The notes beneath the pieces are model-generated. The model was given only the letters and a program-made list of their open reading frames with translations. It did not search any database and had not been told where the DNA came from. Position numbers and translations under genes: made by a program. Positions 1 through 7,172 of a DNA stretch of 9,166 nt are shown piece after piece. This stretch comes from Syntrophomonadaceae bacterium. Lineage in GTDB: Bacteria; Bacillota; Dethiobacteria; DTU022. Within the stretch, counting starts at the first letter, position 1. Every line of letters starts with the position of its first letter. The stretch is taken from NCBI GenBank assembly GCA_007126465.1, contig SLBE01000253.1:1-9166 (forward strand). Direction: 5' to 3'.

Positions 1-1859
1 AGATCCGCATTGATTAGATCGCGAATCAGATCCTGCACATCTCTTTCCGCTTCCAGGTCTACTTCGGCCAGGCTGCCGGAAACTTTACCGCACCAGCTTT
101 TCAAATACTGGCTGCCGCCAAGCGACACTTCCTGGGGTCCGAGCAAAAAGAGGTGATCACCATCGCGCCTCAGGGCAGTAGTGCATTTTTTGTCAGGATC
201 TTTAAGCAGGCCGACAGCTCCTACTACCGGTGTGGGGTAGATTGCTTCACCTTGAACCTCATTGTAGAAACTGACATTTCCGCCGACTACCGGAACATTC
301 AGGACGCGGCAGGCTTCGGCCATCCCTTTAACGGCCTGACTGAACTGCCAGTAAATCTCCGGTTTTTCCGGGTTTCCGAAATTGAGGCAATCGGTAATGC
401 CAATCGGCTCAGCCCCGCTGCAGCTCAGGTTCCGTGTTGCTTCTGCCACGGCCATCATACCGCCCCGGTATGGGTCAAGGTAGGTGTGCCTGCCGTTGCC
501 GTCAACACTCATAGCTAAAGCTTTGCCGGTTTCCCGTATCCGTATAACTGCGGAATCCCCGCCGGGACCTTCCAGTGTGCAGGTGCGGACCATGTAATCA
601 TAGCGCCGCCAGACCCATTCCTTGGAAGCAATGTCCGGCGCTGCCAACAGCTTAAGCATTACTTCGCCGTAGTTTTCCGGGAGGGGCATATTGAGCGGGT
701 CATAGTTGGCCAGTTCACGGAAATAGGCCGGTTCTTTGCTTTTCGGGCTATATTCAGGGGCTCCTCCGGCAACGCTGTCTGCAGGAACCGAGGCGACAAC
801 TTCTCCCTGGTAGCGGGCAGTGACCATTTCTCCGGAGACAACTTTACCGATCACTGCCGGTTTTAAATCCCAGCGCCCGAAGACCTCTTCCACTGCTTTC
901 AGCTTATCCGGCTCAACAATTAAGAGCATTCTTTCCTGTGACTCCGAGGTGAGAATTTCAAAGGGGTGCATATCCTCTTCCCTGAGCGGCACCTGGTCCA
1001 GGTCAACCTCAATACCTGTGCCGGCGCGGGAAGCAGTTTCCGTCAGGGCACAGGTTAATCCGGCCCCGCCGAAATCCTGGACCCCGGCTACCAGCTTCTT
1101 GCCGATTGCTTCCAGGGTGGCATCCATCAGCAGTTTGCCCACGAAAGGATCCCCTACCTGAACGGCCGGTCGCTTCTCTTCCGACTCTTCGGATAGCTCT
1201 TCAGAGGCAAAGGTAACGCCGTGTATACCATCGCGCCCGGTCAACGCACCGACCAGAACCACCAGGTTTCCTTCGCCGCTGGCTTTACCCAGCACCAGCT
1301 GATCTGTCGGCATAATACCCACACACATTGCATTTACCAGGGGATTTCCCTCGTAACAGGGTTCAAAGTATACCTCGCCGGCCACGGTGGGTATACCGAC
1401 ACAGTTGCCGTAGCCGCCGATACCGCCTACCACCCCGTCAAAGAGGTATCGCCCGCGTGGCGTATCAAGGTTGCCAAAGCGCAGTGAGTTCAGGAAAGCA
1501 ACCGGCTGCGCTCCCATGGTATAAATATCTCTTAAAATCCCGCCAACACCGGTTGCCGCACCCTGGTGCGGTTCAATCGCTGAAGGGTGATTGTGGCTTT
1601 CAATTTTAAAAACGGCTGCCCAGCCGTCTCCGATATCTACTACCCCGGCATTTTCACCGGGACCCTGGATTACCCGGGGACTGTTGGTGGGAAACAGCTT
1701 CAGGGCCGAACGTGAATGCTTATAACTGCAGTGCTCTGACCACATTACGCTGTACATATTCAGTTCTACCTCATTCGGTTCACGGCCCATCTGTTCGGTA
1801 ATTAACTTGTATTCATGGTCGGTCAGCCCCAGGGTCCGGTGAAGATCCTGATCAGACAT
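1..1859 (-). CDS. purL: Phosphoribosylformylglycinamidine synthase subunit PurL (small form), C-terminus outside window
   Basis: PurL is the ATP-using synthetase subunit of FGAM synthase. It converts FGAR to FGAM with ammonia supplied by PurQ, in a cytoplasmic complex bridged by PurS. My translation is open for 619 codons up to the window edge; the family is usually about 730-745 residues, so roughly 120 are missing. Visible motifs are WSEHCSYKHS (His43), GPGENAG near 66-72, the ESHNHPSA nucleotide and metal segment at 87-94 followed by QGAATGVGG, a central LTSESQERML, and a second-half LNFGNPEKPEIYWQF. The whole reads colinearly with Bacillus PurL. The ATG at 1859-1857 fits the family N-terminus and has GGGAGGTGG upstream (1866-1874). 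It overlaps the end of purQ by 8 bases, which suggests coupled translation. No frameshift is seen. Confidence 0.97.
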   Translation of the reverse strand, partial: MSDQDLHRTLGLTDHEYKLITEQMGREPNEVELNMYSVMWSEHCSYKHSRSALKLFPTNSPRVIQGPGENAGVVDIGDGWAAVFKIESHNHPSAIEPHQGAATGVGGILRDIYTMGAQPVAFLNSLRFGNLDTPRGRYLFDGVVGGIGGYGNCVGIPTVAGEVYFEPCYEGNPLVNAMCVGIMPTDQLVLGKASGEGNLVVLVGALTGRDGIHGVTFASEELSEESEEKRPAVQVGDPFVGKLLMDATLEAIGKKLVAGVQDFGGAGLTCALTETASRAGTGIEVDLDQVPLREEDMHPFEILTSESQERMLLIVEPDKLKAVEEVFGRWDLKPAVIGKVVSGEMVTARYQGEVVASVPADSVAGGAPEYSPKSKEPAYFRELANYDPLNMPLPENYGEVMLKLLAAPDIASKEWVWRRYDYMVRTCTLEGPGGDSAVIRIRETGKALAMSVDGNGRHTYLDPYRGGMMAVAEATRNLSCSGAEPIGITDCLNFGNPEKPEIYWQFSQAVKGMAEACRVLNVPVVGGNVSFYNEVQGEAIYPTPVVGAVGLLKDPDKKCTTALRRDGDHLFLLGPQEVSLGGSQYLKSWCGKVSGSLAEVDLEAERDVQDLIRDLINAD

Positions 1860-2565
1860 TGCGAACCACCTCCCGGCCTGTTAAGTAGCTGATGATAGAT
1901 TTAAAAATGATTAAGCCGTGCCTGGAGCCTAAAACCTTTTCCCCGGCTCTTTCGGGATGAGGCATCAGGCCGACCACGTTACCGGCCCTGTTGCAGACTC
2001 CGGCTATATTTTCAAGGGAACCGTTAGGATTGGCCTGCGGGGTTACATCCCCGTTTTGATCGGTATAGCGGAAGACAATCTGATCATTTGCTTTAAGCTC
2101 TTCCAACAGCTCGGGCGGCGCATAGTAGCTGCCGTCGCCGTGAGCCACCGGCATTTCCAACACCTTGCCGAGGGAAGCTGAGAGGGTAAAGGGCAGACTG
2201 TTATTATCGACCCTGACAAATACCTGCTCGCACCGGAACTGCAGGTGGTGGTTGCGGCAAAGAGCGCCCGGCAGAAGGCCGGCTTCGGTCAGCACCTGGA
2301 ACCCGTTGCAGATACCCAGAACCAGGCCTCCTTTGTCGGCAAATTCAGCCACGGCATTCATGACCGGGCTGAAACGGGCTATCGCCCCTGAACGCAGGTA
2401 ATCTCCGTAAGTAAAACCGCCGGGCAGGATGATCACATCGCGTCTGCCTACCCTTTTTTCAGTGTAGTGAATGTATTCTACTTCCTTTTTTAAAACATCG
2501 CGCACCAGGTGGTAAGAATCGAGGTCGCAGTTAGAACCGGGGAAAACAATTACACCAAATTTCAT
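1852..2565 (-). CDS. purQ: Phosphoribosylformylglycinamidine synthase, glutaminase subunit PurQ
   Basis: PurQ is the class I glutamine amidotransferase subunit that releases ammonia from glutamine for PurL. At 237 residues it is close to the family's usual 225-235. The fold markers are all present: N-terminal VIVFPGSNCD, the oxyanion segment LPGGFTYGDYLR at 47-58, the nucleophile Cys86 in GICNGFQVL, and the His203/Glu205 pair in LMPHPER that completes the triad. The ATG at 2565-2563 overlaps the purS stop in an ATGA junction (4 bases). Its own stop lies inside the first codons of purL. The order purS-purQ-purL is the standard Bacillota arrangement, in which the three-subunit enzyme replaces the single large PurL of proteobacteria. 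Confidence 0.97.
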   Translation of the reverse strand: MKFGVIVFPGSNCDLDSYHLVRDVLKKEVEYIHYTEKRVGRRDVIILPGGFTYGDYLRSGAIARFSPVMNAVAEFADKGGLVLGICNGFQVLTEAGLLPGALCRNHHLQFRCEQVFVRVDNNSLPFTLSASLGKVLEMPVAHGDGSYYAPPELLEELKANDQIVFRYTDQNGDVTPQANPNGSLENIAGVCNRAGNVVGLMPHPERAGEKVLGSRHGLIIFKSIISYLTGREVVRNV

Positions 2566-2819
2566 AGCCCGGCCTCCTGTAAAACATAGCTGTAATCTTC
2601 AATGACCGGGTTGCTGAGCAGGCGGCGGGACATATCTTCCACGCGTGCGGCTGCTTCCTTCCGGTCATCTGCTTCAAGATTAAGTTCAATATATTTTCCG
2701 ACCCTGACCTGGCTGACCCCGTCATACCCCAGGGCCTGAAGCGACTTTTCAACGGCAGCACCCTGGGGGTCAAGCACCGCTTTCTTCAAAGTCACTTCAA
2801 CCTTGGCTTTCCACTGCAT
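2562..2819 (-). CDS. purS: Phosphoribosylformylglycinamidine synthase subunit PurS
   Basis: PurS is a small structural subunit whose dimers bring PurQ and PurL together and help ammonia transfer. The product has 85 residues, the normal size. It shows the family pattern: an N-terminal beta strand (KVEVTLKKAVLDPQG), the segment LQALGYDGVSQVRVGKYIEL, an acidic helix, and a C-terminal LLSNPVIEDYSY. The ATG at 2819-2817 begins one base after the purC stop. A purine-rich GGGGGAG stretch at the end of purC serves as the ribosome site. The stop overlaps the purQ start by 4 bases. Because of its size this gene is easily missed, but context and motifs make it secure. Confidence 0.95.
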   Translation of the reverse strand: MQWKAKVEVTLKKAVLDPQGAAVEKSLQALGYDGVSQVRVGKYIELNLEADDRKEAAARVEDMSRRLLSNPVIEDYSYVLQEAGL

Positions 2820-2820
2820 G

Positions 2821-3531
2821 TTATTCTCCCCCTTCCAGACGCCTCAAAACTTCACGGTAAGCTTCAACTACCCCGCCCATATCCCGGCGGAAACGATCTT
2901 TATCCAGTTTTTCCTGGCTGCTGCTGTCCCAGAAACGGCAGGTATCGGGGGAAATTTCATCACCTAACAGGATTTTATCCCCGTGACGGCCGAATTCCAG
3001 CTTAAAATCTACCAGGGTAATGCCTTTATCGCGCAGGTAAGGCACCAGGAGTTCGTTAACCCTCAGGGCGACCTTTTCAATTTCAGCCATCTCTTCAGGC
3101 TCAGCCAAATCCATAGCATAGATATGGTAGTGATTAATCATCGGGTCGTGCAGTTCGTCATCTTTCAAAGAGAACTCAAGCACGGTCTTCTTCATGACTG
3201 TTCCTTCCGGAATGCCCAGTCTTTTCGACAGGCTGCCGGCAGCAATATTGCGGACAATTACTTCTACCGGAATAATCTCTAGCGATTTGACCAGCATCTC
3301 CCTCTCGCTTACCGTTTTTTCATAGTGCGTTTCAACACCCTTTTCTTCCAGCAGTTCGAAAAATATAGCAGAAAGGCGGTTATTTAATATCCCCTTATCG
3401 GCCAAGCTGTCTTTTTTCACTCCGTCAAAAGCGGTGGCATCATCCTTAAATTCAACCAGGTACAGTTCCGGATCATCAGTGCGATAAATTTTTTTTGCTT
3501 TTCCTTCGTATAAAAACTCGCCTTTTTTCAT
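2821..3531 (-). CDS. purC: Phosphoribosylaminoimidazole-succinocarboxamide (SAICAR) synthase
   Basis: PurC is a cytoplasmic ATP-dependent ligase joining CAIR and aspartate to give SAICAR. Its 236 residues match the short bacterial form. Motifs visible are the glycine-loop LYEGKAKKIY at 7-16, DDATAFDG near 30-37, VEVIVRNIAAGSL at 89-101 (substrate phosphate region), DDELHDPMI at 124-132, LVDFKLEFG at 173-181 and LGDEISPDTCRFWD at 189-202. The ATG at 3531-3529 has GGGAGG eight bases upstream, in the 14-base gap after purB. That ribosome site follows directly on the purB stop codon. The TAA stop is separated from purS by one base. No unusual residues are seen. Confidence 0.97.
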   Translation of the reverse strand: MKKGEFLYEGKAKKIYRTDDPELYLVEFKDDATAFDGVKKDSLADKGILNNRLSAIFFELLEEKGVETHYEKTVSEREMLVKSLEIIPVEVIVRNIAAGSLSKRLGIPEGTVMKKTVLEFSLKDDELHDPMINHYHIYAMDLAEPEEMAEIEKVALRVNELLVPYLRDKGITLVDFKLEFGRHGDKILLGDEISPDTCRFWDSSSQEKLDKDRFRRDMGGVVEAYREVLRRLEGGE

Positions 3532-3545
3532 ATTATTTTCCTCCC

Positions 3546-4838
3546 TTATATTTTCAGCCTGCGGTAAATGTAGTCAACCCGCTGCAGGTAATAGGCAGGG
3601 TCAAAACAATCTTCCAATTTTTCTTCACCAAGTTTATTTAAAACAATTTCTTCTCCTGACAGGATCTCTTTTAGTGTCCGGCCGCCTTCCCATGCTTCCA
3701 TGGCACAGCGTTGGACCAGGTCATAAGCCTCTTCCCGGGACATGCCGCTTTCAACCAGCTCCAGCAGCACCCGCTGGGAGTAAATCAGCCCTCCGGTCAG
3801 CTCCAGGTTGCGCTCAAGCTGTTCCGGGTAAACTCTAAGCTCGCCGATTACCCTGATCATCTGCTGCACCATGTGATCGCAGGTTATAGTGCTGTCGGGT
3901 AGTACCACTCTCTCTACCGAGGAATGAGAAATATCGCGTTCGTGCCAGAGAGCAACATTTTCCAGGGCAGTCCCGGCATAGCCGCGCAGCAGGCGGGCCA
4001 GGCCGCAAACTTTTTCACAGGTTACCGGGTTTCGCTTGTGGGGCATGGCCGAGGAACCTTTTTGACCGCTGTAGAAGGGTTCTTCCAGTTCCCTGGTCTC
4101 GGTACGCTGAAGGTTGCGCACCTCCAGGGCCATTTTTTCCAGGGTAGCCCCGATGATAGCCAAAGTGCCAACATACTCGGCGTGGCGGTCTCGCTGTAAA
4201 ACCTGGGTTGAAACCGGGGCCGGCTCAAGGCCTAATTTTTTGCAGACATACTCTTCAATAAAGGGATCAATGTGGGCAAAGTTCCCGACTGCGCCGGAAA
4301 TTTTACCAACCCGCACAGCATCCGTTGCCCGATCGAGGCGCTCCCTATTTCGACGCACTTCGCCCAGCCAGAGAGCAAACTTTAACCCCAGGCTGGTCGG
4401 TTCGGCATGCACCCCGTGAGTCCGGCCCACAGCAGGAGTTTCTTTGTAACGCCGGGCCTGTTCAACCAAAACTTTTTCCAGCTCCTGCAACCCTTCGCTG
4501 ATCAAACCGGCAGCTTCGACCAGCATAACCGAAAGGGCGGTATCGACAATATCGTAAGAAGTAAGGCCGTAATGAAAATAGCGGCTCTCTTCACCGAGTG
4601 ATTCAGCCACACAGCGGGTGAAAGCAACCACATCATGCCTGGTTTCCTTCTCCAATTCTTCGATCCGCTGCACATCAAAGGCAGCGTTTTCGGCAATGAG
4701 GCTGGCCGCTTCCCGGGGGATAACATCCATTTCCGCCCAGGCTGCAGCTGCCAGGATTTCTACTTCTAAAAATTTTTGATAGCGGTTTTCCAGGCTCCAG
4801 ATTTGACCCATCCGGGGGCGGGTATATCGTTCAATCAC
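3546..4838 (-). CDS. purB: Adenylosuccinate lyase
   Basis: PurB cleaves SAICAR to AICAR plus fumarate, and adenylosuccinate to AMP plus fumarate, so it acts twice in purine synthesis. It has 430 residues, as in Bacillus (about 431). Fumarase/aspartase superfamily signatures are present: TSYDIVDTA at 93-101, RTHGVHAEPTSLG with His141, and the catalytic serine loop GSSAMPHKRNP at 261-271, followed by WHERDISHSS. The start is GTG at 4838-4836. It gives the family N-terminus (MIERYTRP) and overlaps the purE stop as GTGA (4 bases), with AGGTGA upstream inside purE. The internal ATG at codon 10 would lose conserved residues, so GTG is preferred. Translation is probably coupled to purE. Confidence 0.97.
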   Translation of the reverse strand: MIERYTRPRMGQIWSLENRYQKFLEVEILAAAAWAEMDVIPREAASLIAENAAFDVQRIEELEKETRHDVVAFTRCVAESLGEESRYFHYGLTSYDIVDTALSVMLVEAAGLISEGLQELEKVLVEQARRYKETPAVGRTHGVHAEPTSLGLKFALWLGEVRRNRERLDRATDAVRVGKISGAVGNFAHIDPFIEEYVCKKLGLEPAPVSTQVLQRDRHAEYVGTLAIIGATLEKMALEVRNLQRTETRELEEPFYSGQKGSSAMPHKRNPVTCEKVCGLARLLRGYAGTALENVALWHERDISHSSVERVVLPDSTITCDHMVQQMIRVIGELRVYPEQLERNLELTGGLIYSQRVLLELVESGMSREEAYDLVQRCAMEAWEGGRTLKEILSGEEIVLNKLGEEKLEDCFDPAYYLQRVDYIYRRLKI

Positions 4839-5362
4839 TTTTTATCACCTGCATCGCGATTGCACTGTGCTTCGCTCTCCCGCAGGGCACAGTCTTTTTC
4901 TTCAACTTTCGCCGCCAGTGACTGGCGATAATTGTTCAGTTTATCACGCAGACTATCATCTTCCAGGGCCAGCATTTGCACAGCCAGCAGTCCCGCGTTA
5001 TATGCTCCATTTACAGCTACCGTTGCCACCGGAATGCCCTGTGGCATCTGCACGATTGAATAGAGGGAATCTACACCGTGCAGCGGTTCTATAGCGACCG
5101 GAATTCCTATCACCGGAAGCAGGGTCATTGAAGCAATCACACCCGGCAGGTGGGCTGCTCCTCCGGCTCCCGCGATAATCACTTTCAAACCGGCTTCTGC
5201 TGCGCCCCGGGCATAGCGGGCTGTCTTCTCAGGGTGGCGGTGGGCACTTGAGATTACCATCTCCCAACCAACCCCAAAATGATCAAGAGCTTCTGCCGCT
5301 TTACGCATAATCGGCAGGTCGGAATCACTGCCCATGACAATACCAACTTTAACATCAGACAT
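4835..5362 (-). CDS. purE: N5-carboxyaminoimidazole ribonucleotide mutase (PurE, class I type)
   Basis: PurE moves the carboxyl group of N5-CAIR to carbon 4, giving CAIR for PurC. It has 175 residues; the core family is about 160, with a charged C-terminal tail of about 20 residues here. Motifs are GSDSDLPIM from residue 11, the catalytic SAHRHPE (His41), the phosphate-binding run GAGGAAHLPG and GVDSLYSIVQMP, all of the class I bacterial pattern rather than the class II AIR carboxylase pattern. I chose ATG 5362-5360: GGAG lies eight bases upstream and the protein then begins MSDVKVGIVMGSDSD, as in relatives. A longer frame back to 5440 adds 26 unconserved residues and runs through a hairpin, so I rejected it. 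PurK, the usual partner that makes N5-CAIR, is not in the window. Confidence 0.95.
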   Translation of the reverse strand: MSDVKVGIVMGSDSDLPIMRKAAEALDHFGVGWEMVISSAHRHPEKTARYARGAAEAGLKVIIAGAGGAAHLPGVIASMTLLPVIGIPVAIEPLHGVDSLYSIVQMPQGIPVATVAVNGAYNAGLLAVQMLALEDDSLRDKLNNYRQSLAAKVEEKDCALRESEAQCNRDAGDKK

Positions 5363-5370
5363 ATTATCAA

Positions 5371-5377
5371 CTCCAAA
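5371..5377 (-). promoter_or_regulatory. Ribosome binding site that fixes the purE start
   Basis: On the minus strand TTTGGAG lies eight bases upstream of the ATG at 5362-5360. No comparable site precedes the longer in-frame ATG at 5440. This supports the shorter PurE. Confidence 0.7.
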
Positions 5378-5398
5378 ATTATAGTTATTGCCAGTGCT

Positions 5399-5455
5399 AA
5401 CCGGCAGCAGGCAGCCACAGAAACTGTTGTCCCGTGGCACCTGCTTGAACCAGTT
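5399..5455 (-). other. Long imperfect hairpin in the permease-purE gap
   Basis: In the 190-base gap 5363-5552 the minus-strand RNA can pair AACTGG (5455-5450) with CCGGTT (5404-5399), GCAGG (5444-5440) with CCTGC (5411-5407), and GCCAC (5438-5434) with GTGGC (5418-5414). The loop is 15 bases. One pair in the outer helix is U-G on the minus strand, where the plus strand would have a C-A mismatch, which favours an RNA role on the transcribed strand. No U-run follows, so it is not a classical terminator. It ends about 22 bases before the purE ribosome site. Roles such as mRNA processing, stability or translational control are guesses. The rest of the gap holds an isolated TATAAT (5483-5488) with no good -35, and nothing else I recognise. 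Confidence 0.5.
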
Positions 5456-5552
5456 AACCTTTTGCCTGATAAAAACTGATACATTATAACCCGCAGGCTG
5501 AGGGCTTCTTAGTAATATACAATCTGACGGACTAATAAATCATGCTTCAGGT

Positions 5553-6839
5553 TTACCAGAAAAAGTGGATCAGGGAAACCAGGGCCAGCAGGTAAAGGAT
5601 CCAGTGGACCTCTTTGAATTTACCGGCAAAAACTTTAACCAGCGGGAAAGCAATGAAACCAAATGCAATACCGTCAGCAATGCTGTAAGCCAGCGGCATA
5701 AAAATAATAGTCAAGAATGCCGGGAAAGCTTCGGTGAAATCTTCAAAGTCAACTTTCATAATCGAAGCCATCATTAATACACCGACAATAACCAGGGCCG
5801 GTGCGGTAGCCTGGGGTGGAACCAGCCCGGCCAGCGGGGCTACGAAAAGGGCCAGCAGGAATAAAATTCCCACCACAACTGACGTAAACCCGGTCTTACC
5901 GCCTTCGGAAATACCGGCAGTGGATTCGATGTAAGTGGTAACCGTGCTTGTTCCCATCAGCGCACCGCCCATAGTTCCGACTGCATCAGCGAGCATAGCC
6001 TTGTTAACTTTGGGAAGACGTCCTTTTTCATCAAGATAACCGGCACGGGCACCGGTGCCAAGCAGGGTCCCCATGGTATCAAAAACATCAACAAATACAA
6101 AAGAAAAGATTACAAAAATCGGAATGGAAAATGTTGCCGCAAAATCAAGCTGGAACAAAATTGGTGAAAGCGAAGCGGGAGGTCCGAAAATATCGCCAAT
6201 TCCGGTCGGGAAAGGCTGAAAGCCCATTATAAAGCTGATGATTGTGGTCAGTAAGATCCCAATCAAAATCGCTCCCCTGACCTTGCGGGCCATCAGGATC
6301 GCAATAATTAAAAGGCCGATCAAAGACAGCAACGGACCGGGTGCTGTAAGATCTCCCAGGGTAACCTGGGTTGCTTCATAGCCGACAATAATACCGGCAT
6401 TTTGCAGACCAATAAAGGCAATGAATAGCCCGATTCCGGCTGCCACGGCGTTCTTGAGACTGGCGGGAACGGCGGCGTCAAAATGGCTGACCAATCCGGT
6501 TACCGAGAGTATCAGGAATACCACCCCTGAAATAAATACCGCGCCGAGCGCTGCCTGCCAGCCAAATTCGGCAGCAACTACAAAGGCAAAAAAGGCATTT
6601 AGACCCATACCGGGGGCCAGGGCAAAAGGATAATTAGTTAGCAGGCCCATCAGGATCGTAGTCAGTGCGGCGGCAATAATCGTCGCCGTCATAACAGCAC
6701 CGAAATCCATGCCGGCAGCGCTCAAGATATCCGGGTTAACGAATATGATATAAGCCATGGTCATAAAAGTGGTAGCACCGGCTGTAATCTCGGTCTTGTA
6801 GTTCGTCTTGTATTGTTCAAACTTAAAAAACTTATCCAT
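5553..6839 (-). CDS. Purine (adenine/guanine/hypoxanthine) permease, NCS2 family, AzgA/PbuG type
   Basis: This is a polytopic inner-membrane purine-base:proton symporter, expected to import hypoxanthine, guanine or adenine. The 428 residues match PbuG-like proteins (about 430-440) and are strongly hydrophobic, with roughly 12-14 membrane spans. Family motifs are MAYIIFVNP at 28-36, APGMGLNAFFAF at 75-86, FVDVFDTMGT at 249-258, GTSTVTTYIESTAGI at 296-310 and TAPALVIVGVLM at 345-356. Two ATGs are adjacent. The first (6842-6840) is only three bases from GGAGG, the second (6839-6837) is six, so the second is chosen; the alternative adds one Met. It is the first gene after the riboswitch leader and precedes purE by 190 bases with no clear terminator, so it is probably co-transcribed with the pur genes. 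The exact base transported cannot be read from sequence. Confidence 0.93.
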   Translation of the reverse strand: MDKFFKFEQYKTNYKTEITAGATTFMTMAYIIFVNPDILSAAGMDFGAVMTATIIAAALTTILMGLLTNYPFALAPGMGLNAFFAFVVAAEFGWQAALGAVFISGVVFLILSVTGLVSHFDAAVPASLKNAVAAGIGLFIAFIGLQNAGIIVGYEATQVTLGDLTAPGPLLSLIGLLIIAILMARKVRGAILIGILLTTIISFIMGFQPFPTGIGDIFGPPASLSPILFQLDFAATFSIPIFVIFSFVFVDVFDTMGTLLGTGARAGYLDEKGRLPKVNKAMLADAVGTMGGALMGTSTVTTYIESTAGISEGGKTGFTSVVVGILFLLALFVAPLAGLVPPQATAPALVIVGVLMMASIMKVDFEDFTEAFPAFLTIIFMPLAYSIADGIAFGFIAFPLVKVFAGKFKEVHWILYLLALVSLIHFFW

Positions 6840-6939
6840 CATCTTCCTCCTTGGACAATATGATTGCTATAGACTTATTTAGTGCTGGTAAAGAAATAAA
6901 TGGCTGCTGCGGATAAGGGTTCCTATTTGCAGTTTTCAC
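6832..6939 (-). CDS. Possible 35-residue leader peptide overlapping the permease start (uncertain)
   Basis: A GTG at 6939-6937 opens a 35-codon frame beginning MKTANRNPYPQQPF and ending KEEDDG. Its TAA overlaps the ATGGATAA at the permease start. Four bases upstream lies GGAGG, part of a nine-base GGAGGTGAT that is fully complementary to the usual 16S rRNA 3' end. An in-phase alternative is an ATG directly followed by TGA (6941-6936), a start-stop pair only two bases from GGAGG. The peptide has no family I recognise and no signal or membrane segment. If translated, it would place a ribosome across the permease start and could couple the two. The frame may equally be chance, with the ribosome site merely a remnant or loading site. 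Confidence 0.25.
   Translation of the reverse strand: MKTANRNPYPQQPFISLPALNKSIAIILSKEEDDG
6846..6852 (-). promoter_or_regulatory. Ribosome binding site of the purine permease
   Basis: AAGGAGG on the minus strand lies six bases from the second ATG (6839) and three from the first (6842). The spacing favours the second ATG. Confidence 0.75.
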
Positions 6940-6962
6940 ATCACCTCCAGGAATAATAGAAT

Positions 6963-7008
6963 AAGCCCGGACAGATAGGCATCGAGCGAAACCTACCCGC
7001 CTGGGCTT
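6963..7008 (-). terminator. Terminator-like hairpin of the riboswitch expression platform
   Basis: On the minus strand, 17 bases beginning AAGCCCAGGC (7008-6992) pair with 17 bases ending CCGGGCTT (6979-6963). Sixteen of 17 positions pair, including three G-U, with one A-C mismatch, around a 12-base loop. The trailing sequence TTATTCTATTATT is U-rich but interrupted, so termination strength is uncertain. The 5' arm uses the AAAAGCCC block and the GGGTAGG strand of the aptamer. Hairpin and closed aptamer should therefore exclude each other. Confidence 0.7.
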
Positions 7009-7125
7009 TTATCCCTCCGGTGTGGCGCCCCATAAAGCGGAACCTGTCTAACAGGCGCCTGTGCCACTCGGACCAGCCCGGCATTAGAAGTTGCACTATC
7101 AATAACGACCGGCGGAACCCTAGGC
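6991..7125 (-). ncRNA. ykkC-family riboswitch, probably the PRPP-sensing subtype
   Basis: The minus-strand leader shows the conserved ykkC blocks in order: GCCTAGGGTTCCG (7125-7113), CTGGTCCGAG (7076-7067), a helix GTGGC/GCCAC (7067-7063 with 7026-7022) and GGGATAAAAGCCC (7015-7003). A 3' TAGGT (6995-6991) can pair with the initial GCCTA to close the P1 helix. ykkC subtypes are known to bind guanidine, ppGpp, PRPP or nucleoside diphosphates. The gene downstream is a purine permease followed by the de novo purine operon, the setting known for PRPP riboswitches. The terminator arm overlaps the 3' P1 strand, so ligand binding should block termination and switch expression ON, also as known for PRPP switches. 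The family call is strong; the ligand is inferred from context. I see no companion guanine aptamer. Confidence 0.85.
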
Positions 7126-7143
7126 ACACTTTCCCTCGTTAAA

Positions 7144-7172
7144 ATTGTATTTTTAACGATTAAATATGTAAT
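7144..7172 (-). promoter_or_regulatory. Probable promoter of the permease-pur unit
   Basis: On the minus strand, ATTACA (7172-7167, four of six to TTGACA) and TACAAT (7149-7144, five of six to TATAAT) are separated by 17 bases in AT-rich DNA. The predicted start near 7137 lies just upstream of the riboswitch aptamer, giving a leader of about 300 bases. No better sigma-A-like site was seen nearby. Confidence 0.6.

Noticed and set aside
153..1609. Plus-strand frames antisense to purL
   Set aside because: They are shadows of a continuous, well-conserved purL frame on the minus strand.
5363..5440. 26-residue N-terminal extension of PurE beginning at an upstream ATG
   Set aside because: No ribosome site, not homologous to PurE N-termini, and it runs through the hairpin; ATG at 5362 has a proper site.
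5483..5488. Consensus TATAAT on the minus strand in the permease-purE gap, as an internal promoter
   Set aside because: No -35 better than two of six at 16-18 bases and no extended -10; kept only as a note.
6941..7129. 62-codon minus-strand frame
   Set aside because: It lies across the ykkC riboswitch; the sequence is explained as structured RNA and the product resembles nothing.
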